NCBI GenBank assembly: GCA_036495445.1
Contig: DASXMX010000591.1
Span: forward strand, 1 to 20,410
Length of the DNA: 20,410 nucleotides
Reading direction: 5' to 3'
Origin: DASXMX01 sp036495445
Lineage (GTDB): Bacteria; Planctomycetota; Phycisphaerae; Tepidisphaerales; Tepidisphaeraceae
Shown here one piece after another: positions 1 through 6,973 of this stretch; position 1 is the first letter of the stretch, and the number at the start of each line of letters is the position of its first letter. A program made the position numbers and the translations under genes. The notes under the pieces are model-generated. The model worked only from the letters and a program-made list of their open reading frames with translations. It ran no database searches and was not told the DNA's origin.

Positions 1-1267
1 CCTTGAGCTGCACGCGGCCATCCAAAAACTGGCGGTCGTGGATGCGGGTGTGGGATTCGATGAAGGCGAGCAGGCGGCCGTTGGCGACGTCGGCCTCGAG
101 CGTCACGTCCACTTGCTGGCCGCGGACGTGGTGATAGACGGCCTCGACCAGCTTGTCGAGCCCGGCGCCGCTCTTGGCGCTGACGGGGATCGCATCGGGG
201 TTGAGCGTCCGCCAGACGGGGTAGGCGTCGGCGCCTTCCTCGGTGTCAATCTTGTTCAAGAGCAGCAATTCCGGCTTGCCCTTCGCGCCGATTTCTTCGA
301 GCACTTGATGCACGCTCCTGAACTGCTGCTCGGCGTGCGGGTGGCCGACGTCGAGCACGTGCAGGAGCAGGTCGGCGCGCACCGCTTCCTCGAGCGTCGC
401 CTTGAAGCTGGCGACGAGGTTGTGCGGCAAATCGCGAACGAAGCCGACGGTGTCGCTCAGTAGCACCTCCGTGCCGCGTTCGATCCGCCAGGCGCGGGTC
501 TTCGTGTCGAGCGTGGCGAACAGCTTGTCGTCCGCGTACGTGCCGGCGGCGGTCAGCGTGTTGAAGAGCGTGCTCTTGCCGGCGTTCGTGTAGCCGACGA
601 TGCAGACCGTGAAATGCTCCAGGTTCCGCTGCTGTACCAGCCGGCTCTTGCGGTCCTGGATATTTGAGATTTGAGATTTCAAATCCGAGATTCGCTTGCG
701 GACAATCCGGCGGTCGGTTTCAAGCTGGGTTTCGCCGGGGCCGCGGGTGCCGATGCCCATGGGCTGCCCGCCGCCGGCGATCCGCTCGAGGTGGCCCCAC
801 ATGCGGGCCAGACGCGGGTAGGTGTATTGCATTTGCGCCAGTTCCACCTGCAGCTTCGCCTCGTGCGTCTGCGCCCGGCTGGCGAAGATGTCGAGGATCA
901 GCTCGGAGCGGTCGAGGATCTTGATCCCCTCGCCCCGCTTCTTCTCCGCCTGCTCGTTTACGATGCGCTCGATCCCGCCGATTTGGCCCGGCGTCAGATC
1001 GTTATCGAAGAGGATGACGTCGGCCTTCTCGCGCTGCGCGAGGGCCGCGATCTCGGCGACCTTGCCGCTGCCGACGTATGTGCCGGCGTCGGGGCTGTGC
1101 CGCTTTTGCAGGATCTGGCCGACGACCTTAGCGCCTGCGGTCTTCGCCAGCGAGCCCAGCTCGCCCAACGGGTCGCGCGGGTCCGCGGTCGAACCCGGCA
1201 AGATTACTCCCACCAACACGGCCCGCTCCTGGCGGACCGACAGTTCCGTTCGCTTCAGTTCGGCCAA
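1..1267 (-). CDS. hflX: GTPase HflX, 3' end cut off by the window edge
   Basis: Ribosome-associated GTPase that splits stalled or hibernating 70S ribosomes; cytoplasmic. Seen on the minus strand: the HflX N-terminal domain, then GPGETQLETDRR, a coiled linker, and the G domain with G1 GYTNAGKSTLFN (around 554-590), G3 DTVGFVRDLPHNL, G4 NKID and G5 SAKSG. The reading frame is open from 1267 to base 1, about 422 codons, so only a short C-terminus is missing. I chose TTG at 1267 because an in-frame TGA lies a few codons upstream and AAGGA (1274-1278) sits 6 nt before it. The linker contains an AT-rich palindrome (668-685) encoding ISDLKSQISNI (see findings). It is divergent from the CHAD gene. 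The family call is secure; the start is less certain, since it is a rare codon. Confidence 0.95.
   Translation of the reverse strand, partial: MAELKRTELSVRQERAVLVGVILPGSTADPRDPLGELGSLAKTAGAKVVGQILQKRHSPDAGTYVGSGKVAEIAALAQREKADVILFDNDLTPGQIGGIERIVNEQAEKKRGEGIKILDRSELILDIFASRAQTHEAKLQVELAQMQYTYPRLARMWGHLERIAGGGQPMGIGTRGPGETQLETDRRIVRKRISDLKSQISNIQDRKSRLVQQRNLEHFTVCIVGYTNAGKSTLFNTLTAAGTYADDKLFATLDTKTRAWRIERGTEVLLSDTVGFVRDLPHNLVASFKATLEEAVRADLLLHVLDVGHPHAEQQFRSVHQVLEEIGAKGKPELLLLNKIDTEEGADAYPVWRTLNPDAIPVSAKSGAGLDKLVEAVYHHVRGQQVDVTLEADVANGRLLAFIESHTRIHDRQFLDGRVQLK
668..685. repeat. AT-rich palindrome inside hflX
   Basis: GATTTGA / GATT loop / TCAAATC is a perfect 7-bp stem with a 4-nt loop, flanked by further TTTGAGAT repeats. 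It is a conspicuous AT-rich patch in a GC-rich gene and resembles the 'ATTTGAGATTTCAAAT' type of dispersed repeat common in planctomycete intergenic DNA (recalled, not searched). The reading frame stays open through it. Confidence 0.55.
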
Positions 1268-1312
1268 TGCAAATCCTTGTCAAAAGATGCGACTCAGTCG
1301 CTCGCGAGGCGA

Positions 1313-1384
1313 CGTGAACCGTTGAGTGAAACGTGACGACAGACGCCGCCACGCCACGTTTTCGTTCATCATGTTTCACGTGCC
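1313..1384. repeat. Decayed copy of the GTGAAACGTGACG palindromic element
   Basis: This copy shares GAGTGAAACGTGACGA on its left side and GTTTCACGTGCC on its right with the perfect 27-bp palindrome at 10321-10384, but it carries substitutions and small indels, so its arms pair imperfectly. It lies between the divergent hflX and CHAD genes, where a transcription terminator would make no sense. A dispersed hairpin element is the better reading. Confidence 0.6.
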
Positions 1385-1420
1385 AGCGGCATTATATCTA
1401 CGTTCCCCGCTCGCATAAGG

Positions 1421-1447
1421 TTGCCACATCGGGGAAGCGTGTACAAT
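1421..1447 (+). promoter_or_regulatory. Sigma-70-like promoter for the CHAD gene
   Basis: TTGCCA (1421-1426), a 15-bp spacer and TACAAT (1442-1447). The ATG at 1456 begins only 8 nt after the -10 box, so a transcript starting at the usual distance would be leaderless or nearly so. No Shine-Dalgarno precedes that ATG, which fits. The spacer is shorter than the ideal 17. Confidence 0.45.
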
Positions 1448-1455
1448 CCCGGCCG

Positions 1456-2508
1456 ATGTCACGCAACGACGACGATTTTGGCCTCCTCCGCCATTTAGAC
1501 GACCTGCTGGGCGAGCTCCATGACAGCGTCCCGAAGGCGATCAAGGAATTTGACGCCGACGGGATCCACGACGCCCGGGTGGCGACCCGCCGCCTGAAGG
1601 CGGCGATCGGGCTGCTGGAGCCCGTCCTCTCCAGCAGTCGTCGCAAGGCCTTTGAAAACGTGCTCAAGAAGCTGCGCCGGCGGCTCGGCCCGCTGCGCGA
1701 CCTGGACGTGATGATCGAGAACCTGGCGAAGCTCCAGTCCAAGCCCGCCCAAGCCGTGGCGTCGGGATGGCTCCGTGAACGGCTCGAGAAACGCCGCGAG
1801 GACGCGCGGGCGTGCATGAACGACAAGTCGGGCAGTGCTGACACGCTCGCGAAACTGGGGGCTTGGTGGCACGTGCGGGAGGAGATCGAGGAGGCCCGGG
1901 AGGCGGCCGACACGCTGCTGGGGCAGTCGCTGCACTTGCAGCTCGACGCGTTCGCCGAGCGGGCCGCGGGAGTCGTGCGGCAATTGGCCGCGAGGGAGGC
2001 TGAAGAGGAGCCTGCCGAACGGCACGACCCGCACGAGCTCCGCATCGCCGGGAAGCTCCTGCGGTACACGCTGGAATGTGCCCAGTCGCAGGGGCACGAC
2101 CTTCCCTCGGGGGTCCTGCGCGACTTCAAGCAGATGCAGGAGGCGCTGGGCAACTGGCACGACGACGTCGTGCTGATGCAGCAGGCGATGCAGGTGTCGC
2201 TGGACGAAATGCTCGCCCTGCACGATCCGGCGATGCAGGAGAAGGTGCTCGATTTGGGCCGGTTTCTGCTCCGCCTTTCGGTGCGCGAGCTGGCCAACTT
2301 CGCCCGGCTCTGGGCGAAGCGGGGCGAGGCCGTCTCAAGGACGATCCGCGAGCGGTTCCCGCTGACGGCCGCGCCGACGCCGGCCGAAGCCCAGGCCCCG
2401 GTGCCGGTCGAGACGGTCATCGAACCTGAAACGGGTCCCGGTCCTGTTGGCTCAGATGGCAGGTCAGCCCCGGAAGAACGTCCGCCAGACGTTGCTTCAG
2501 GCGTTTGA
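1456..2508 (+). CDS. CHAD domain protein
   Basis: 350-residue helical protein of the CHAD (conserved histidine alpha-helical domain) family, which binds inorganic polyphosphate in characterised members. Visible CHAD features are GIHDARVATRRLKAAIGLL near residues 35-53, LGPLRDLDVMIENL near 76-90, HELRIAGKLLRYTLE near 193-207 and LGNWHDDVVLMQQ near 231-243. These supply the conserved His and basic residues. The last 50 or so residues are Pro/Glu/Ala-rich and look disordered. The frame is open from 1333, but the upstream part runs through a dispersed repeat, so I start at ATG 1456 just behind a TACAAT box. There is no CYTH domain and no polyphosphate kinase beside it, so its exact role is unknown. 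The 3' end overlaps the NIF3 gene by 92 bp in convergent orientation. Confidence 0.88.
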   Translation: MSRNDDDFGLLRHLDDLLGELHDSVPKAIKEFDADGIHDARVATRRLKAAIGLLEPVLSSSRRKAFENVLKKLRRRLGPLRDLDVMIENLAKLQSKPAQAVASGWLRERLEKRREDARACMNDKSGSADTLAKLGAWWHVREEIEEAREAADTLLGQSLHLQLDAFAERAAGVVRQLAAREAEEEPAERHDPHELRIAGKLLRYTLECAQSQGHDLPSGVLRDFKQMQEALGNWHDDVVLMQQAMQVSLDEMLALHDPAMQEKVLDLGRFLLRLSVRELANFARLWAKRGEAVSRTIRERFPLTAAPTPAEAQAPVPVETVIEPETGPGPVGSDGRSAPEERPPDVASGV

Positions 2509-3508
2509 GCGTGGCCCGCTCGCTGTTGGAGTGGAGGGTGCAGACGACGGTGAGCCCCGCGCGGGCGGCCTTGATCGCGTCGTGGTGCCGCATCTCGCCG
2601 GTGAGGCAGAGGCCGGCCTTTTGGGCGATCGCGTCGTCGAGCAGGTCGCCGCACGCCCCGGCGCAGGCCGCGACCCGCTGAACCGCGCCCTCCGTCGGCC
2701 CTGCGACCAGCAGGTGATCGAGCTCCAGCCCCCGCTTGATTCGCGACAACAACTCCCCTCGCTCCACCGGCGTGTCGAATTCGCCCACCCGGCCGATGCC
2801 GATGCCCTCCGGCGCGGCGGCGAGCTGGTTCAGATCAAACGCCGGCTCCTCATACGGATGTGATTCCCGCAACGCCTCCACGACCGCCGCGACTTTGCTG
2901 ATCGGCACGACGGTTTCGAGCCGAACCTCGGGCGCCTGCTCGAGCGTTCCGCTCCGGCCGACCGCGGGGTTGGTCCCTTCCTCGCCGAAAAAGGTTCCCG
3001 TCCCCGTTAACCGAAAACTGCACGCCGAGTAGTTGCCGATCCGGCCGGCCCCGGCATCGAACAGCGCCCGGCTCACCCGCTCGAGCGCATCTTCCGGCAC
3101 GAACGTCACCAGCTTGTATTGCGTTACCTTCGTCTCCGATAACTTAAGTGGCGAGCGTCGGTCGACCCCCAGCACGTCGCACAACACGTCGTTGGTCCCG
3201 CCCTCGGCCACGTCCAGGGCCGTGTGCGGCGAATAGATCGCCACGCCGCGGCGGATCGCGTCGAATACCAGGTTCCCGGCGGTCAGCCGCTTGATCGCGC
3301 TGAAGATCGGCGGGTGGTAGGCGATCACCAGGTCGCACCCGAGCGACGTCCGCTCGGCGGCAACTTCGTCGGTATAATCGATCGTCAAAATCGCCCGCGA
3401 CACCTCCTGCTGCGGGTCCCCGGCGAGCACGCCGACATTGTCCCACGATTCCGCGTAGCGGGTGGGGGCGATCTGCTCCAATGCGTCGATGACTTGTCGC
3501 AACTGCAT
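2417..3508 (-). CDS. NIF3/YqfO-family dinuclear-metal protein
   Basis: 363 residues, the longer form of the NIF3 family: two metal-binding NIF3 halves with a PII-like insert in between (roughly residues 130-235, including the SHPYEEPAFDL motif). Metal-site signatures are AYHPPIF (residues 63-69), YSPHTALD (near 92-99) and HSNSER near the C-terminus. Bacterial members such as YbgI have HHP at the first site; here it is YHP, as I recall from eukaryotic NIF3L1. The protein ends in DRDPF, a conserved family ending, so the 3' end is real despite overlapping the CHAD gene. ATG 3508 is preceded by GAGGAGG (3516-3522) at 7 nt. The molecular function is not settled; links to GTP cyclohydrolase-like activity are old annotation only. 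Confidence 0.93.
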   Translation of the reverse strand: MQLRQVIDALEQIAPTRYAESWDNVGVLAGDPQQEVSRAILTIDYTDEVAAERTSLGCDLVIAYHPPIFSAIKRLTAGNLVFDAIRRGVAIYSPHTALDVAEGGTNDVLCDVLGVDRRSPLKLSETKVTQYKLVTFVPEDALERVSRALFDAGAGRIGNYSACSFRLTGTGTFFGEEGTNPAVGRSGTLEQAPEVRLETVVPISKVAAVVEALRESHPYEEPAFDLNQLAAAPEGIGIGRVGEFDTPVERGELLSRIKRGLELDHLLVAGPTEGAVQRVAACAGACGDLLDDAIAQKAGLCLTGEMRHHDAIKAARAGLTVVCTLHSNSERATLKRLKQRLADVLPGLTCHLSQQDRDPFQVR

Positions 3509-3663
3509 GCCGTGTCCTCCTCAGCCGATAAACGTTCGGGAAGGCATGTTCTCCCAAATCGCGTGGAGGGAACATTCTGACGCCTATTCGCGCGCATTCG
3601 CGACAATTTGCAGACCAATTCTCTTCAGCTTCACACGCGGGGGGCCGAGCCCGTCGCGGGCCA

Positions 3664-4965
3664 TCACAAGGCGTCCCCTCGAAGGGTCCAGATCGCCCAC
3701 GTCGCTTCGGAGTCGTCGAGCTTGATCGCCTGCATCCGGTCGGAGATGCGCTGGCGGACCTGTTGGGCGTCGGGGAAGGACCGGTCGGTCCAGAACCGGC
3801 TGTCGGCGGTGAAGTAGCCGATCTCGTGGAGGAAGCCGACGCCGAAGTAGAAGGCGGAACTGAGCGTGTCTTCCTCGGGGCTGTTGAACGAGCCGTCGGG
3901 CTGTAGTGATTGGTGGAGGCAGAAGTCGAGCATCTGCGCGATCGCGGCCGAGATCCGCTGCTTTTGCTGCGGCGTCGCGTGCGGCCAGCCGAGCCGCCAG
4001 AGGCGGACGAGGTCCATGTTGTGGTGGTTGGACATCGTCTTCCCCTCCTCCAGCCAGCCGAAGGGGAAGCGGCCGTTTTTCATTGCCAGGGTGGTGTCGA
4101 TCAACTCGGGCCAGTGCTTCACGCCTTCGCTGTCGCGGTAGCTGACGAGGTGGAACGTGACGCTCAGGTCGCAGGTCTTGACGACGGAACCGTCCGCCGA
4201 GCGATACCACGGGCCCCACATGCCGGTCTTCGGGTCCTGCCACTTGTTGTCGAGGTAGTCGAGGAAGGTTTGTTTGAGCTTCGAGTCGAACGCGAACTTC
4301 GTGGGCAGTTCCTTGAGCGTGCCGTCCCAGAGGATGAAGCGTTCGAGGTCGGCCGAGGCCATGTTCAGCTCGAGGCCGTTGTTGCTCCCCGTGCGTCGGA
4401 CGTCGGAGACGAGCAGGGAATCGAGGTATGCGCGAAGCTTCTGCGGCGAGTTGATCTGCGCCAGCAATTTGACCTCGTGCTTCGGCTCCTGCCATTTCCG
4501 GGCGAGCGTGATCAACTCGTCGCAGGTCATATCCATTCGGAGCCACCACGCATCGCAGCAGGGGGCGAAGCTGCCGTCGGCTTCGGCCTGCTCGGGGCCG
4601 TGTGGGTCGACGGGGCCGGCGAGGGTTCGCCGCAGGTCTTCGATCCGCCGCCTGGCCCGCGGGTAATCGGCGGTTTGATAGACGAGCCACTTCGCCTCCA
4701 GGAAGACCTGCCGTGTGCAGAACGTCATTCGCCCCGCCCGCTGTTGGCGGATCATCTCCGCCTGGGCGGCGTCCAGCGCTTTAGAGAGCTTGTCGTGCTC
4801 ACGCGGGTAGTTCGGATCGAACGCGACGAAGTCGCGATGGACGTCGTAGCCGTATGCAAACAGATCATGCTCCGACGTGGCGGCAAGGGCAGGAACACAC
4901 CCAAGCAGAAGCAGGCCGGCCACGACAACGATTGACGACCAACGGTAGACGTTTGTGTCCTTCAC
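3664..4965 (-). CDS. Exported protein of unknown function, possible helical toroid
   Basis: 433 residues. The N-terminus is an export signal: basic and polar residues, a hydrophobic core from about residue 11, then LLGC (20-23), which would be a lipobox, followed closely by ALA-A, which could instead be a signal peptidase I site. The mature part has regularly spaced helices with short motifs (MWGPWY, FPFGWLEEGKTMSNHHNMD, QPDGSFNSPEED, SAFYFGVGF). These recall (alpha/alpha)6-toroid proteins such as glycoside hydrolase or cyclase-like folds, but no catalytic signature is identified. GTG 4965 was chosen because AGGAGG (4972-4977) lies 6 nt before it. The gene stands alone on its strand with about 150 bp on each side. 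I do not recognise the family. Confidence 0.75.
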   Translation of the reverse strand: MKDTNVYRWSSIVVVAGLLLLGCVPALAATSEHDLFAYGYDVHRDFVAFDPNYPREHDKLSKALDAAQAEMIRQQRAGRMTFCTRQVFLEAKWLVYQTADYPRARRRIEDLRRTLAGPVDPHGPEQAEADGSFAPCCDAWWLRMDMTCDELITLARKWQEPKHEVKLLAQINSPQKLRAYLDSLLVSDVRRTGSNNGLELNMASADLERFILWDGTLKELPTKFAFDSKLKQTFLDYLDNKWQDPKTGMWGPWYRSADGSVVKTCDLSVTFHLVSYRDSEGVKHWPELIDTTLAMKNGRFPFGWLEEGKTMSNHHNMDLVRLWRLGWPHATPQQKQRISAAIAQMLDFCLHQSLQPDGSFNSPEEDTLSSAFYFGVGFLHEIGYFTADSRFWTDRSFPDAQQVRQRISDRMQAIKLDDSEATWAIWTLRGDAL

Positions 4966-5134
4966 CTGCGGCCTCCTGTGACCCGGTTAGACCGAGACCT
5001 ACCGCGCGACGCAGCGCCAATTGCGCTCGCCGACTATTGATCTGATCGCCCGCAGTCTAGCACGCTTTGAGGATGGCGGGGATTAAACGCCTCCGAAGCG
5101 TGGCGCGCGCCCATGTCATGGAGTTCACCGAGAC

Positions 5135-6157
5135 TCATCGCCTGCCCAAGTACGGTGCGTAGATGAGCACCAGCACCCCGGCCACGATGAGAACGGCCAG
5201 GACGACGAGGCTGGCCACGAGGATCTGCCGGCGTCGGGCGGCGCGGAAGAGGCGCTCGGTGTCATTAAGGGCGGGGCGCATCCGCTGCATCTTCTGGTCT
5301 TGCGATCGCCTTCGCTCTTCGCCGGCGACCCAGGCGATGATCGGCCGGATGTTCTCCTGCAGGGCCGTTGGGAGGGCGATCTGCCGGGATTCGATGATCG
5401 ACTGCCACTGCTGTAGCACGGCTGACGCCTGCTCGTAATCGTTAGCCTTCCGGGCGGCTTGAAGCTGGACGAGCAGCGGGCGGAGTTCCTCCTTGGCGTG
5501 ATCGAGCCGCACCAGCCCGACCGCCCGCTCGACGCCGCGGCGAAGGTCGTCAGGCACTTCCATGTGCGCGACCTGCGCCTGGATCTCGGCGGCCATCCCT
5601 TCCAGCGCCGGCAGGTCGCGGGACTTGTAGGCCGCCTGCGCCTGAGCGCGAAGCTCCTTGAACCGGGCGCCCCCGAGCGTTCGCAGGTTTTCGACCCAGA
5701 CGGGATTGCCCGGGTCCTTCTCGTGCAGGGGGAAGAGGACTTCCATCCGGTCGCGCAGCGGCGCTTTCGCCAGCGACAGGACGCGATACCGCTCGGCCAG
5801 CGGCCGCAAGCGATCCTCGATCTCGGCGGCGGCTTCCAGTTGTGGCAGGCTGTCGGTCAGCAGTTCCGGCGGGGGGACCAGTCCGTGCGCGACGCACGCC
5901 TTCGCCCATGCCGCGAAGTCGGGCAGCCGCAGCGCGTCCACCATCGGCAGCAGCTTCGGCTGGCACTCGGCCAGGTGCACCGCCTCCGAACGCATTCCCC
6001 GTCGGAGGTAGTCGGCGCAGCGGCGCAGCCGCTCGTTCGCCTCCCGGCAGAGCCGCGCGTACGCCTGCGCCACGTCCGTCAGGTCCTCGCCCCACGGATG
6101 CCCCGCCGTCGCAAGAAACGCGCGAATCGTCTCCGGGATTTCGTGGTAGTCTGCCAT
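5135..6157 (-). CDS. Helical, C-terminally membrane-anchored protein of the GTPase/GAP1 operon
   Basis: 340 residues, almost entirely predicted helical (Ala/Leu/Arg/Glu-rich with heptad-like stretches). One strongly hydrophobic segment sits at about residues 312-334 (start of segment QILVASLVVLAVL), followed by a short tail. This suggests a tail-anchored membrane protein with its bulk in the cytoplasm. The frame is open to 6211, but that upstream stretch reaches into a palindromic repeat, so I start at ATG 6157 (MADYHEIPE). No strong ribosome site is visible. It follows the GAP1-like gene by 78 bp on the same strand and is probably the third gene of that operon. It could be a helical partner of the GTPase, like the helical components known in GTPase-associated systems. 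That is inference; I cannot assign a family. Confidence 0.78.
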   Translation of the reverse strand: MADYHEIPETIRAFLATAGHPWGEDLTDVAQAYARLCREANERLRRCADYLRRGMRSEAVHLAECQPKLLPMVDALRLPDFAAWAKACVAHGLVPPPELLTDSLPQLEAAAEIEDRLRPLAERYRVLSLAKAPLRDRMEVLFPLHEKDPGNPVWVENLRTLGGARFKELRAQAQAAYKSRDLPALEGMAAEIQAQVAHMEVPDDLRRGVERAVGLVRLDHAKEELRPLLVQLQAARKANDYEQASAVLQQWQSIIESRQIALPTALQENIRPIIAWVAGEERRRSQDQKMQRMRPALNDTERLFRAARRRQILVASLVVLAVLIVAGVLVLIYAPYLGRR

Positions 6158-6202
6158 TCGTCGCTGCGGTCCGTGTACCCTGTGATTCCCTCGCGAAACC
6201 GC

Positions 6203-6231
6203 CACGGGCATGGGTACATGCCCATGCCACC
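6203..6231 (-). repeat. GGTGGCATG hairpin repeat, copy 1
   Basis: Read on the minus strand this is GGTGGCATGGGCATGTACCC followed by ATGCCCGTG. The core GGGCATG / 4 nt / CATGCCC is a perfect 7-bp stem. It lies in the 78-bp gap between the GAP1-like and helical genes, so it is transcribed within the operon and could affect expression of the last gene. Confidence 0.75.
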
Positions 6232-6235
6232 GCCT

Positions 6236-6973
6236 TTAAACCGGTGCGGGGTCATTACCGGTCAAGTCGATGACGAGCCCCGGCGCCCCCCGCGCCGCGG
6301 CGACGGCTGGGCTGCCGGCGGGGACGCACCGCCAGGCGCAGGCAAGGCCGGCGGGCAGCTCGGTGAAGTAGGTGCTGAACGTCACCTGCCACCGCAGGGC
6401 CGTTGGAAGCAGCGCGACCGCCTCCCCCAGCATCGGCAGCAAGTCGGCCCCGGCTTCGTAGATCACGTACGCCGGCCGATCCGGGTCCGCCACGAACGCC
6501 TCCGCCAGCCGGGCCGGCCACGTGGCGCCGCTCGCGCCTGGCGGGTCCTGCGAAGGCGCCGCCTCGATAATCCTCGCCGGAAGCATCATCGGCCCGGCCT
6601 CCCATCGCGCTTCCATCACGCCCGGCTCGCGCAGCAGCGCCACCGGCCCCGCGGGCGCCTGCTCCGAGGGTTCCAGCAACACGTGATGGGCGAAGTTCCC
6701 GGCCCGCCCCGTGTAATCCGATGCGACGAACGCGACGCGCGACAGCACGCTGCGCGTCCGCGCGCCGACCGGGATCCGCCAGTGCGACCACGCGACCGGG
6801 TTCCGGTCGGCCCGGTCCGATCCGGCAGGATAAACCGGCGAATAGTGACTAAGCGATTCCAGTCGCTCGACGACAGCGATCGGCATCGTTTCGGTCCGCG
6901 CGACGGTGCAGAACCCGTGGCTGTGCGGGTTCACTCCTCGCTCGGCGGACGTGTAATAGAGTTCCCAACTCAT
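6236..6973 (-). CDS. GAP1-N2-like GTPase-associated protein
   Basis: 245 residues. It begins SWELYYTSAERG (2-13), then HGFCTVART and a LESLSHY motif. This is the pattern I associate with the GAP1-N2 domain (GTPase-associated protein 1, N-terminal), found beside predicted signalling GTPases in bacterial NTP-dependent conflict systems. The rest is a compact alpha/beta region ending in VIDLTGND. At this length it appears to lack the extra M and C domains of large GAP1 proteins. The start is fixed by context: the stop of the GTPase gene and this ATG share one base (TAATG, 6971-6975), indicating translational coupling and stoichiometric synthesis. No signal peptide or membrane segment. The family name is recalled and unverified; association with the GTPase is directly supported by the overlap. 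Confidence 0.82.
   Translation of the reverse strand: MSWELYYTSAERGVNPHSHGFCTVARTETMPIAVVERLESLSHYSPVYPAGSDRADRNPVAWSHWRIPVGARTRSVLSRVAFVASDYTGRAGNFAHHVLLEPSEQAPAGPVALLREPGVMEARWEAGPMMLPARIIEAAPSQDPPGASGATWPARLAEAFVADPDRPAYVIYEAGADLLPMLGEAVALLPTALRWQVTFSTYFTELPAGLACAWRCVPAGSPAVAAARGAPGLVIDLTGNDPAPV

Noticed and set aside
1333..1455. N-terminal extension of the CHAD protein
   Set aside because: It would be encoded by the decayed palindromic repeat and the promoter; ATG 1456 is at the right place for the domain.
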